DNA of 64,000 nt from an uncultured Pseudomonadota bacterium (GTDB lineage Bacteria; Pseudomonadota; Gammaproteobacteria; Steroidobacterales; Woeseiaceae), in contig CAJXJW010000003.1 of the NCBI GenBank assembly GCA_913055625.1, forward strand, positions 248,001 to 312,000, read 5' to 3'. Position numbers and translations under genes: made by a program. How positions within the stretch are numbered: position 1 is the stretch's first letter; each line of letters opens with the position of its first letter. Below, in pieces: positions 18,262 to 25,536 of the stretch. The notes under the pieces were generated by a model, which saw nothing but the letters and a program-made list of their open reading frames with translations, did not search any database and was not told the DNA's origin.

Positions 18262-19692
18262 TCAGAGGCCCGGCAGGTAGATCTGCGTCGTGATGAGGAA
18301 GAACACCAGTACGGCGAGCACGTCGTTACAGGTCGTGATGAACACGCCGGTGGCGACGGCCGGATCGATGTCGACGTAGTCGAGCAGGACGGGGATCGTC
18401 GAGCCGAGGACGGCCGCCATGATTGTGACCGTCGCGACGGAAATGCCCGCCGCAACCGCAAGCCTGAGTGGCGAGGCGATCTCGACGAACTGCGACGCCA
18501 CGCCGACGAGCAGCGCGGTCAACAGCGCCACGGCCGCGCCGTTCACCAGTGCGCTCAGGAGCTCCTTGCCCAGGCGCCAGCGCAGGTCGCCGATCCATAG
18601 ATTGCCCGCCGCGAGGCCCTGCACCGTGATCGTCGCGGCCTGGATGCCGGCGTTGCCCGCCATCGCCATGACGATCGGAATGAAGCTCGCGATGATCGCG
18701 ACACGCGCCAGCTCCTCCTCGAAGCCGGCGACGACCGTCGCCGCGATGCTGGCCCCCGCGAGCCCCGCAACCAGCCAGGGCAGCCGGTCGCGCACCATCT
18801 CGGCAACGGGCGCGTCGGCGCGCGCATCGCGCGATACGCCGCTCATCAGGCGGACGTCCTCCTCCGCCTCCTGCCGCGCCACGTACTTCATGTCGTCGAT
18901 GGTGATCCGGCCCAGCACCCGCTGGTCGTGGTCGACGACGGGGATCGTCACCAGCTGTGCACGCTCCGCCAGCGCGAGCACCTCCTCCTGGTCGGTGTCG
19001 GCACTGACGCTGACCGGGCGTTCTCGCATGATGTCGCGGATGCGCACGGACTTCTTGTTCAGCAGCAGGTCTCGCAACTTGAGGTAGCCGACGAGCTTGC
19101 GATTCTCGTCAACCACGTAGATCTCGTATATTTTCTTGACGTGCTTCGCGTTGCGGCGGATCTGCCGGGTCGCCATGCCGACGTTCCACCAGTCCAGCAC
19201 CGCGACGAAGCGATTGCTCATGATGCCGCCGGCCGAGTCTTCCTTGTAGGCGAGGCGTTCGCGCAGCTCGTCCGCGTTGGCCAGCGACGGCAGCACCTTC
19301 TCGACGAGCTCGTCGGGAAGCTCGATGAGCATCTCCACCTGCTCGTCACTGTTCATGCCAGCGAGGATCTCGCCGATCTTCGCGACGCCGCTCTCCTCCA
19401 TCAGCAGCGCGCGCATCTCCGGGCTGATCTCCGCCAGCATCTTCAACGCGCTGTGCAGCGGCAGCCACTCGTACAGCACGCGCGCGCGATTCAGCGGCAG
19501 GTGGATCATCAAATCCACCAGCTCCGCCGCACGCCAGTTGCCCACGTAGTCGAGCAACTCATCGGCGTTGCGCTCGCTGATCAGCCGGTCGACTTCTCTC
19601 AGGATGGGCCGGTTGCGCTCGAGCAACTCGCCCGGCGGCCCGAGCTTCCAGCGCGGACGTTGCCTGGCGGGCGTGTGAGTTGCATGCGGCAT
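18262..19692 (-). CDS. mgtE: Magnesium transporter MgtE
   Basis: 476 residues. An N-terminal superhelical MgtE_N domain (to about residue 150: LPLNRARVLYEWLP, GEILAGMNSDEQVEMLIELPDE) is followed by two CBS domains (KKIYEIYVVDENRKLVGYLKLRDLL, RPVSVSADTDQEEVLALAERAQLVTIPVVDHDQRVLGRITIDD), a plug helix, and a five-helix pore domain with the signature MAGNAGIQAATITVQGLAAGN. It is a homodimeric Mg2+ channel gated by Mg2+ on the CBS and N domains. The ATG at 19692 is chosen because upstream frame has no family similarity. Confidence 0.95.
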   Translation of the reverse strand: MPHATHTPARQRPRWKLGPPGELLERNRPILREVDRLISERNADELLDYVGNWRAAELVDLMIHLPLNRARVLYEWLPLHSALKMLAEISPEMRALLMEESGVAKIGEILAGMNSDEQVEMLIELPDELVEKVLPSLANADELRERLAYKEDSAGGIMSNRFVAVLDWWNVGMATRQIRRNAKHVKKIYEIYVVDENRKLVGYLKLRDLLLNKKSVRIRDIMRERPVSVSADTDQEEVLALAERAQLVTIPVVDHDQRVLGRITIDDMKYVARQEAEEDVRLMSGVSRDARADAPVAEMVRDRLPWLVAGLAGASIAATVVAGFEEELARVAIIASFIPIVMAMAGNAGIQAATITVQGLAAGNLWIGDLRWRLGKELLSALVNGAAVALLTALLVGVASQFVEIASPLRLAVAAGISVATVTIMAAVLGSTIPVLLDYVDIDPAVATGVFITTCNDVLAVLVFFLITTQIYLPGL

Positions 19693-19741
19693 GGGCCCGA
19701 AGCTTACTCGCTCAGCGTGACGGGTGTCAGCCGTCCTGCTT

Positions 19742-20440
19742 TCAGCATCCGGGCGTTGTGCGAAGCGTAACGAACGAGTCGATGACCAGCGCGGCGGGCG
19801 TACCATCCGGGTCCCAGTCGAAATGCCCCACCAGCTCGACCGGCGCCTCGGTGCCGGACGCCACGCTTCGGTAATGGTTGCGAAAGCGGCGGTAGTCCCC
19901 GCTGGTCGCAACCGGCACATCGAGCGCCGTCCGGCATTCGCGAAACCGGTAGCTGTCGCCGACCCGCCGGGCGGTGCCGCGCAGCCGCAGCGTCGCATCG
20001 ATTCGCGCGCGCGACGGATCCGGGTCGAGGCGATGCTCCACGGACGATGGCGTTCGCTGGATCAGCGCGCCGTCCTTTGCCCGGTCGAAAACGCGTGCCG
20101 GTCCACCCGACGACAGCTCCAGCGTCGCCTCGTCCGGCCGCCATTCCCAGTTGCCGAGCGCGTGCGCCGGCGCCGGCGGCGTCGAGTCACCCGCCCGGTA
20201 CCGCTGTTCGAGCAGGAACGTGCCGTCGTTGCGCAGCCAGAGCGCGACGTCGATACCGGGGCAGCCGTCGCAGGGATAGAGGCCCGCATACACGCCGGGG
20301 CGTGGCGCAGGCAGCGGGACCTCCTCGGCCGGCGCGGGGTCGTCCCCACACGCGGCGAGGAGCACGAGCGCAAACGGCAGGCAGCGCAGCAGGCCGCCGG
20401 CGAATGAACGACGAGCGATCAATGTCGGCATGCGCCGCAT
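19742..20440 (-). CDS. NlpE-like lipoprotein
   Basis: About 232 residues from ATG at 20440 (a second ATG at 20431 is equally possible). The signal FALVLLAAC gives a lipobox. Right after it, PGVYAGLYPCDGCPGIDVALWLRNDGTFLLEQRYR is the NlpE N-terminal domain, including the CxxC that binds copper or forms the redox pair in E. coli NlpE. The E. coli protein reports lipoprotein-sorting and redox stress to Cpx; whether that applies here is unknown. It lies 49 bases upstream of mgtE on the same strand and is divergent from the ECF-regulated gene at 20552. Confidence 0.85.
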   Translation of the reverse strand: MRRMPTLIARRSFAGGLLRCLPFALVLLAACGDDPAPAEEVPLPAPRPGVYAGLYPCDGCPGIDVALWLRNDGTFLLEQRYRAGDSTPPAPAHALGNWEWRPDEATLELSSGGPARVFDRAKDGALIQRTPSSVEHRLDPDPSRARIDATLRLRGTARRVGDSYRFRECRTALDVPVATSGDYRRFRNHYRSVASGTEAPVELVGHFDWDPDGTPAALVIDSFVTLRTTPGC

Positions 20441-20490
20441 TCTACCCGACGCGCGCCCGCAGGCCCTGCCATGGAGTAAACGCCTTCCCC

Positions 20491-20516
20491 GGGAATAAAT
20501 CGCCCGGCCGCCCGTC
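20491..20516 (+). promoter_or_regulatory. Candidate ECF sigma promoter (copy A)
   Basis: GGGAATAAA at 20491-20499 and CGTC at 20513-20516, 13 bases apart; the ATG of the next gene is 36 bases on. The same bipartite motif stands before the sigma gene, the protease gene and the CC0125-type lipoprotein gene. The spacer here is one base shorter than in the other three copies. Confidence 0.65.
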
Positions 20517-20551
20517 TTCAGATTGCAACCACCCAACACGGAGGAATGATC

Positions 20552-21091
20552 ATGGCTTGCACTCAAAACCTGAAATTGGCCCGCGCCCTGTTGACGGCCG
20601 GCGCCCTGTCCCTGCTGTCGGTCGCGGGCGTATCGACGGCGCTCGAAGCCGACGCCGGCGTCAGCCTGTCGGCATCCGCTTCAGCCGGCACGGACGGCAA
20701 CGACGCGCGCGGCAACGCCGGCGCCTCGTCTCGGGCCGACGCTCGCACCGATGCTTCACAGGAAGCGGAGACGGTCGAAGAAGCGGAGTCCGGCGCGAAG
20801 CAGTCCGGCGAAGCGGCCGCCAACGATGCGGAACAGGCGGGCGAGAACACCGTCGCGACGGCCGAGGCAAGTGGCGACGCGGCGACGCACGCGGCCACGG
20901 CATCGATCGACGAGACGCTCGCGTCCGGCGCTAGCACGCTCGACGACATTTCCGGCGACGTCGCGACGGAAGTGTCTGGCGATGTGGCCGGCTCGGTGGC
21001 CAGTTCGGTCTCCGACGACGTCCGCCAGGTCATCAGCGCCGATATCGCCGCTGACCTCGTGAATGCGCTGTCCCTGCCGGGACGTGAGTAG
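20552..21091 (+). CDS. Exported Ala/Asp/Ser-rich low-complexity protein
   Basis: 179 residues from ATG at 20552. An earlier ATG at 20546 is one base from the GGAGGA ribosome site and too close; 20552 has a 7-base gap. A signal peptide spans about residues 1-30 (LLTAGALSLLSVAGVSTALEA). The mature protein is very acidic and simple in composition: Ala, Ser, Asp, Glu, Gly, Thr and Val, few aromatics, no Cys. Its C-terminal third has short repeats of the form SGDVATEVSGDVAGSVASSVSDDV. No family recognised. A candidate ECF promoter precedes it and an outer-membrane barrel gene follows, so it is probably periplasmic or surface material made under envelope stress. Confidence 0.75.
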   Translation: MACTQNLKLARALLTAGALSLLSVAGVSTALEADAGVSLSASASAGTDGNDARGNAGASSRADARTDASQEAETVEEAESGAKQSGEAAANDAEQAGENTVATAEASGDAATHAATASIDETLASGASTLDDISGDVATEVSGDVAGSVASSVSDDVRQVISADIAADLVNALSLPGRE

Positions 21092-21099
21092 CGCGCTCC

Positions 21100-21127
21100 G
21101 GTGCCGGCGGGGCAACCCGCCGGCACC
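21100..21127 (+). other. Intercistronic perfect RNA hairpin with GCAA tetraloop
   Basis: A 12-base arm GGTGCCGGCGGG (21100-21111), loop GCAA (21112-21115) and the exact complement CCCGCCGGCACC (21116-21127). There is no U-tract, so it is not a standard terminator. It lies 9 bases after the stop of the low-complexity gene and 26 bases before the barrel gene, where it could protect the upstream message from 3' decay or lower expression of the downstream gene. Confidence 0.7.
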
Positions 21128-21152
21128 ACCCCTGTTATCCAGGAGAAAGCTC

Positions 21153-22058
21153 ATGAACCGCTTGCCTACCCTGATCCTGGCCGCGGCGTTCGCGCCGGGC
21201 CTGTGCGCCGCCGGCGCGGCGAAACCGGACGTCAGCGTCGAGTTCGGCGCCGGCTACCAGTTCGACTCAAACGTCGCCCTCGTGGAACTCGACGACATCT
21301 CCGGCAGCGCGGATTTCGCCACGCAGCTGCGTGCCGCCGTGGGTGCAACGCTGCCGATGACCCGCCACGCACGACTCACGCTGGGCTATGACGTCGACAG
21401 CACCACCTACGCCGAGCAGGACGAATTCGACCTCGTGCTGCAGCACGCGACGGCCGGTTTCGGCGTTACGCTGGCCGGCACGGAACTCGGCATCGCGGCC
21501 GACCGCTACGATGCGGATCTCGCGGGCGAGGGTTATCTTTCGCTGACGCAGGTCAGCCCGAGCATCGCGCGCCTGTTCGGGTCGTCGCTGTACGCGCGGC
21601 TGGCCTACAGCAGTGCCTCGAAGCGCTTCGACAGCGACGACGCGCGCAACGCGGACACGCAAACGTGGCGCACCGACCTGTACTGGCTGCTCAACGGCAT
21701 GGACCGCTATGTCTCGATGAGTGCGCAGCGCATGGATGAGAATGCGCTCGACGACGCGCTCGACTTCGACGGTCGCGCCGCGACGCTCGCCTACGGACAG
21801 GTGCTCGAGAACCGTGCCGTTACCGTGAAGCTGAAGACGGAGCTGCGCTACGAGTCGCGCGATTACGCCATGCTGGCCGACTCCGGGGAGGCGCCGCGCC
21901 AGGACCGCCGTCTGCGGGCCGGCATCCTGCTCACGATGCCGATCGGCAAACACGTCGAGTTGGGCGCCGAACTGGCGCGGATAGCGAATACGTCGACGCT
22001 GGAGAGCGCGGAGTTCGACCGGACGATTGCCGGCCTGAACTTCGACGTCACTTTCTAG
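21153..22058 (+). CDS. Outer-membrane beta-barrel protein, family unknown
   Basis: 301 residues from ATG at 21153, behind CAGGAGAAAG. A signal peptide spans residues 1-22. The mature part has repeated two-residue alternation typical of barrel strands (ARLTLGYDVDSTTYAEQDEFDL, YARLAYSSASKRF, VKLKTELRYESRDYAML, VELGAELARIANTS) and ends with Phe (LNFDVTF), the barrel-assembly signal. It begins GAGYQFDSNVALVEL, as do several TonB-independent and DUF560-like barrels, but I do not assign a family. It follows the low-complexity gene and is probably in the same ECF-driven operon. Its stop overlaps that of the S8 protease. Confidence 0.8.
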   Translation: MNRLPTLILAAAFAPGLCAAGAAKPDVSVEFGAGYQFDSNVALVELDDISGSADFATQLRAAVGATLPMTRHARLTLGYDVDSTTYAEQDEFDLVLQHATAGFGVTLAGTELGIAADRYDADLAGEGYLSLTQVSPSIARLFGSSLYARLAYSSASKRFDSDDARNADTQTWRTDLYWLLNGMDRYVSMSAQRMDENALDDALDFDGRAATLAYGQVLENRAVTVKLKTELRYESRDYAMLADSGEAPRQDRRLRAGILLTMPIGKHVELGAELARIANTSTLESAEFDRTIAGLNFDVTF

Positions 22059-23428
22059 TCGGACGCAGCGACCATGGGAACCCGGGTGACGAGGCCGTGT
22101 CCGTACACCGGATCGAAGCCTCGTCGCCCGAGGTCCTCGGCACCGGCGATCAGCCACGATTCCAGCGCGTCGCGGGTGACCCCACCTTCGCGCAACAACC
22201 GCGCCGCCACGACGGCGATGTGCGGCGACGCCATCGACGTGCCGGACGCAAGCCGGTAGCTTCCGCTCGTGCTGTCGGCCACCTTCACGTCCACGCCGAG
22301 CGCCGCGAAATCGACCTGCTCGCCGCGATTCGCGGCACGAAAAACACGCTCCTTGCGATCGACGGCGGTCACGCCGATCACGCCGTCGTAAGCCGCCGGG
22401 TAACGCGGCGGGCTGGACGGCCCCTCGTTGCCCACGGCGGCAACGACCGTCTGTCCCCGCGCGAGCACGGCCTCGATCGCGGCTTCGAGCAAGTCGTTGC
22501 CGGGCCCGGAAAGGCTCATGTTGATGACGTCCACCTGCAGGCCGGCGAGCCAGTCCAGCGCAGCGACGAGTCCCTCGGTACTGGCGCCGGGCGCATACCC
22601 TTCGAGTTCGAAGAATACCGACGCGGAGTAGACGACGACGTCGTTGCCGGCGCTGCGTGCAACCAGCGACGCGACAGCGGTGCCGTGCGTCTCCGGCCGC
22701 TTCGCATCGTGGCTGACGAAATCGCGTGCTTCGACCCGGACATCGCGCAGCGCGCGATGGTCCGCCTGCACCGCGGAGTCGATGACGCCGATGCGCAAGC
22801 GCGAGTCGTCCGGGGAAATGTCCGCGGCCGACTCCACGGCCGGCGCTTCCGCAGCCTCCGCATTGGCGTCGTCCCAGCGATAGAGATGGTTGTAGTCGAG
22901 GCTGGCGTCGGCCAGGGCGCCGCGCAGCCGGCCGAGCGCCCCGTCGAGGTCGATCCCGGCAGGTACTTCCATCGTGACCATCACCCGGCCGAGGTTGTGC
23001 ATCTCGCGCTCGGCCAAGATCCCGTAACCCGCGGCACGCAGCGTTTCCACGTCATCCGCGTCGAGCAGCGCGACCAGGACTTCCGCCTCGATCTGGCTGC
23101 CGTCGGGTGCCGCGGCGGAGTTGAACTTGCGGAGGGTGCCCGTGACCGCGCCGGCTGCCTCGTCGGCGGCGTCCGCGACCGCACCGGCGACCGGTTCGAC
23201 GGCATCGTCGACGGCTTCGGTGGTGTCCTCGACCGCCTCGGCGGCCTCCTCTTCCAGGCGCCGGGCACGGCGCTCGGCCATTTCCTGCAGGCGCTGCTCG
23301 CGCAGCGTATCGCCCGCCAGGTCGTTCAGCGGGCCGGTGACGTTCGGCAGGACCTGCGCCTCGGCGGCGCAGGGCGACAGCAAGAAAGCTGCGATTATGT
23401 AAACTGGGCTCGGGTAAAGACGTTTCAT
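22055..23428 (-). CDS. Exported subtilisin-like (S8) serine protease
   Basis: 457 residues from ATG at 23428. Signal peptide to about residue 24 (CAAEAQ). Residues 38-100 are an Ala/Glu/Asp-rich helical region (RLEEEAAEAVEDTTEAVDDAVEPVAGAVADAADEAAG). Residues about 112-195 look like an inhibitor-type propeptide. The catalytic domain has Asp217 (IGVIDSAV), His248 (ETHGTAVASL), oxyanion Asn334 (AAVGNEGP) and Ser398 (ASGTSMASPHIA). It should be active in the periplasm or outside. It is divergent from the ECF sigma gene with a candidate ECF promoter of its own. Whether it cleaves the anti-sigma factor or is only an output of the regulon is open. Confidence 0.9.
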   Translation of the reverse strand: MKRLYPSPVYIIAAFLLSPCAAEAQVLPNVTGPLNDLAGDTLREQRLQEMAERRARRLEEEAAEAVEDTTEAVDDAVEPVAGAVADAADEAAGAVTGTLRKFNSAAAPDGSQIEAEVLVALLDADDVETLRAAGYGILAEREMHNLGRVMVTMEVPAGIDLDGALGRLRGALADASLDYNHLYRWDDANAEAAEAPAVESAADISPDDSRLRIGVIDSAVQADHRALRDVRVEARDFVSHDAKRPETHGTAVASLVARSAGNDVVVYSASVFFELEGYAPGASTEGLVAALDWLAGLQVDVINMSLSGPGNDLLEAAIEAVLARGQTVVAAVGNEGPSSPPRYPAAYDGVIGVTAVDRKERVFRAANRGEQVDFAALGVDVKVADSTSGSYRLASGTSMASPHIAVVAARLLREGGVTRDALESWLIAGAEDLGRRGFDPVYGHGLVTRVPMVAASD

Positions 23429-23462
23429 GGCGCCATCCTGTGCGGGCCGGTATTCCAGGGAA

Positions 23463-23489
23463 AACGTGCAGCCCCGCCCGCCTATTCCA
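23463..23489 (-). promoter_or_regulatory. Candidate ECF sigma promoter (copy D, protease)
   Basis: Minus strand: TGGAATAGGC at 23489-23480, 13 bases, CGTT at 23466-23463, then 34 bases to the protease ATG at 23428. It matches copies B and C in spacing but has GGAATAG instead of GGAATAA. It nearly abuts copy B on the other strand, so the two promoters face apart within 60 bases. Confidence 0.6.
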
Positions 23490-23491
23490 CA

Positions 23492-23518
23492 GGGAATAAA
23501 ATCAGCCCGCCGGCCGTT
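23492..23518 (+). promoter_or_regulatory. Candidate ECF sigma promoter (copy B, autoregulatory)
   Basis: GGGAATAAAA at 23492-23501, 13 bases, CGTT at 23515-23518. The sigma gene ATG is at 23529, only 10 bases past the -10, so a transcript from here would be leaderless or nearly so. Autoregulation by the encoded sigma factor is the simplest reading. Confidence 0.6.
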
Positions 23519-23528
23519 AGTGAAGCAG

Positions 23529-24038
23529 ATGGATCGCACTTTGGACAATCGACAGCAGGAATTGCTCGGGATCCTGCCGAACCTCCGGCGCTTTGCGCTG
23601 AGCCTCTCCGGCTCCCTCGCGGATGCGGACGACCTGCTGCAATCCACGGTCGAGCGCGTGCTCGAACGAGGGCTGCCGGACGACGCCGCGGTGCTGCCCT
23701 GGTGCCTGAAGGTGTGCCGGAACCTCTGGATCGACGAGGTTCGGCACCGGAAGGTCCGCCGCGACGCCGGCGACGTGATCGCCGCAACCAGCGAGACGAG
23801 CACGAGCGGCGAGCGCCAGGTGCTCGGGGAGCTGACGCTGCGGGAAGTACAGCAGGTCGTTGCGTCGCTGCCCGAAGAACAGGGCGCGGTCCTGGAACTC
23901 GTCGCGGTCGAAGGCTGTTCCTACAAGGAAGCGGCCGAGGTCCTCGGCATCCCCGCCGGTACGGTGATGAGCCGGCTGGCGCGGGCACGGAAGGCATTGC
24001 TCGAGAAGAGCGGGATGACAGCAGCGCCGGCGCATTAG
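23529..24038 (+). CDS. ECF (sigma-70 family) RNA polymerase sigma factor
   Basis: 169 residues, normal for an ECF sigma. Region 2 is at about residues 12-80 (LRRFALSLSGSLADADDLLQSTVERVLER, then VCRNLWIDEVRHRKVRR). Region 4 is at about 108-158 (VVASLPEEQGAVLELVAVEGCSYKEAAEVLGIPAGTVMSRLARARKAL), including the DNA-binding helix. It is followed after 17 bases by a one-pass membrane anti-sigma gene. The motif GGGAATAAA-N13-CGTT in front of it recurs before three neighbouring units, and its target set is inferred from that. The start is ATG at 23529; no upstream start fits the family. Confidence 0.93.
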   Translation: MDRTLDNRQQELLGILPNLRRFALSLSGSLADADDLLQSTVERVLERGLPDDAAVLPWCLKVCRNLWIDEVRHRKVRRDAGDVIAATSETSTSGERQVLGELTLREVQQVVASLPEEQGAVLELVAVEGCSYKEAAEVLGIPAGTVMSRLARARKALLEKSGMTAAPAH

Positions 24039-24055
24039 CCGGCAGGAACAGATTC

Positions 24056-24835
24056 ATGAACCACAACGACGAAAAATACGACGACGACACCTTGCTGAGC
24101 GCCTACATCGACGGCGAACTGCCGGCGGCCGAGGCCGACCGCGTCACGGAACGGCTGGCCCGCGAGCCGCTCCTGATGCGGCGCCTCGAGACCCTGCGTG
24201 CCGGGGATGCCGCGGTGCGCGACGCGTTCCAGCGCATTGATGAAGAGCCGATGCCGGCCGAGGTACTCGAGATGCTCGGCGCGAAACCGGTAACGCCAGC
24301 CGACAACGTGGTCGCATTTCAGGCGCGCGGCGCACAGCGGTTCTTCCAGGTGCCGGTGGCGCTGGCGGCGAGCGTTGCGCTGGTGGCGGGCTTCCTCGTC
24401 AGCAACGTGCTGCGGGACGCGCCGGGCATGGGCATCGACCTCGAGCACGGTGGCGCCGTGGCGGTGACATCGCCGCTGCACGCGCTGCTGGAGGGCGGCG
24501 TGAGCGGCGAGGCGCAGGTGCTGGCGAGCGGCACGACCGGCGAGGTGGTGCTGACGTTCGAGGGCCGGGACGGTGACTGGTGCCGCCAGGTCGCGGTGGC
24601 TTCAGGCCCCGAAGCCCTTCACGGTGTGGCCTGCCGCCGCGATGGCGCGTGGCAGGTCGAGGCGCTCGGCTATGCGCCGGCCGGCCAGGCTGGCGGCGTG
24701 TACCTGCCCGCCGGCAGCAACACGCCGGACGCCGTGGACGCGGCGATCGACGGCCTGATCGGGTCGGCCGACCCGCTGGATACCTCCGAAGAAAATCGTT
24801 TGATATCCGAAGGTTGGAAAAAATCCTCGAATTGA
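24056..24835 (+). CDS. Membrane anti-sigma factor for the adjacent ECF sigma
   Basis: 259 residues. The cytoplasmic domain (residues 1-95: LLSAYIDGELPAAEADRVTERLAREPLLMRRLETL) is the anti-sigma domain without the HxxxCxxC zinc motif. One membrane helix spans about residues 98-118 (VPVALAASVALVAGFLVSNVL). The periplasmic part (120-259) contains two Cys, C176 in GDWCRQ and C193 in GVACRRDG, that could form a disulfide, followed by a Gly/Ala-rich tail. It would hold the sigma factor at the membrane until a periplasmic signal changes or removes it. It is in an operon with the sigma gene. Confidence 0.9.
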   Translation: MNHNDEKYDDDTLLSAYIDGELPAAEADRVTERLAREPLLMRRLETLRAGDAAVRDAFQRIDEEPMPAEVLEMLGAKPVTPADNVVAFQARGAQRFFQVPVALAASVALVAGFLVSNVLRDAPGMGIDLEHGGAVAVTSPLHALLEGGVSGEAQVLASGTTGEVVLTFEGRDGDWCRQVAVASGPEALHGVACRRDGAWQVEALGYAPAGQAGGVYLPAGSNTPDAVDAAIDGLIGSADPLDTSEENRLISEGWKKSSN

Positions 24836-24862
24836 GGGAATAAACCCCGACCCCGGTCCGTA
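24836..24862 (+). promoter_or_regulatory. Candidate ECF sigma promoter (copy C)
   Basis: GGGAATAAAC at 24836-24845, 13 bases, CGTA at 24859-24862, starting at the base after the anti-sigma stop. The lipoprotein ATG is 48 bases beyond the -10. Same form and spacing as copy B. Confidence 0.65.
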
Positions 24863-24910
24863 TACCTCACGAAACCAGGCCAATGAGGCCTTCACGAGGA
24901 GGTACACACC

Positions 24911-25441
24911 ATGCTGACACGGACTGTTATTGCCGCATTTTTCCTGACCCTGGGTGCGTGCGCGTCTTCGCCGGATTACGTCGAAGCTGATGATGCCTAT
25001 GACTACGGTTACTCGAGCCGCAAGATCGCCGAGAACCGCTACCGGGTGAACTTCAACGGCCGCAACCGCGCCGACGTGCAGGAGACGCGTGACTTTGCGC
25101 TGCTGCGCGCCGCCGAGCTGACGCTCGCCGAGGGCTACGACTGGTTCGAGGTCGTCGATCGCGAAACCATGACGACGGAATCGCGCGACTACCGTGCCCC
25201 GGCTGCCGAATTCGGTTACCACGAAACCCGGTATGTCGAGCAGGACTGCGGCCTGCTCGCCTGCCGCCGTAGCGTTCGGCCGGCCCGTTACCAGACGACC
25301 CGCATCGGTTTCGATACGAGCCGGCCCGCGGAACGTCACGCGCACTCGATCGAAATCGTCATGGGCAAGGGCGACGAGCCGGAAGACGGCCACGCCTACA
25401 ACGCCCGCGATGTGATGAAGACGATCTACGAGCAGGCATGA
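24911..25441 (+). CDS. CC0125/CC1285-type lipoprotein
   Basis: 176 residues behind CACGAGGAGG. The signal MLTRTVIAAFFLTLGAC gives a lipobox (GAC, Cys17). The conserved part YGYSSRKIAENRYRVNFNGRNRADVQETRDFALLRAAELTLAEGYDWFEVVDR is the hallmark of a small lipoprotein family first noted in Caulobacter (CC0125/CC1285); function not established. The C-terminal half holds a CGLLAC pair. It is the last member of the sigma cluster and has its own candidate ECF promoter and a strong terminator. Confidence 0.9.
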   Translation: MLTRTVIAAFFLTLGACASSPDYVEADDAYDYGYSSRKIAENRYRVNFNGRNRADVQETRDFALLRAAELTLAEGYDWFEVVDRETMTTESRDYRAPAAEFGYHETRYVEQDCGLLACRRSVRPARYQTTRIGFDTSRPAERHAHSIEIVMGKGDEPEDGHAYNARDVMKTIYEQA

Positions 25442-25464
25442 TCCTGCATCGCTCCCCCTGAACT

Positions 25465-25489
25465 GGCCGCCTTCGGGCGGCCTTTTTTT
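25465..25489 (+). terminator. Rho-independent terminator
   Basis: Stem GGCCGCC (25465-25471), loop TTCG, stem GGCGGCC (25476-25482) and seven T (25483-25489), 23 bases after the lipoprotein stop. It closes the sigma-cluster transcript. Confidence 0.93.
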
Positions 25490-25536
25490 GAGCACACATG
25501 CGCGCGAGCATTGCGGCACCGCCACAATGCAGGGGT

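Noticed and set aside
22097..24835. A 912-codon open frame on the + strand across the protease, promoter and sigma region
   Set aside because: Only its last 259 codons (the anti-sigma gene from 24056) have signal, family and ribosome-site support. The rest is the antisense of the S8 protease and the off-frame of the sigma gene in GC-rich DNA.
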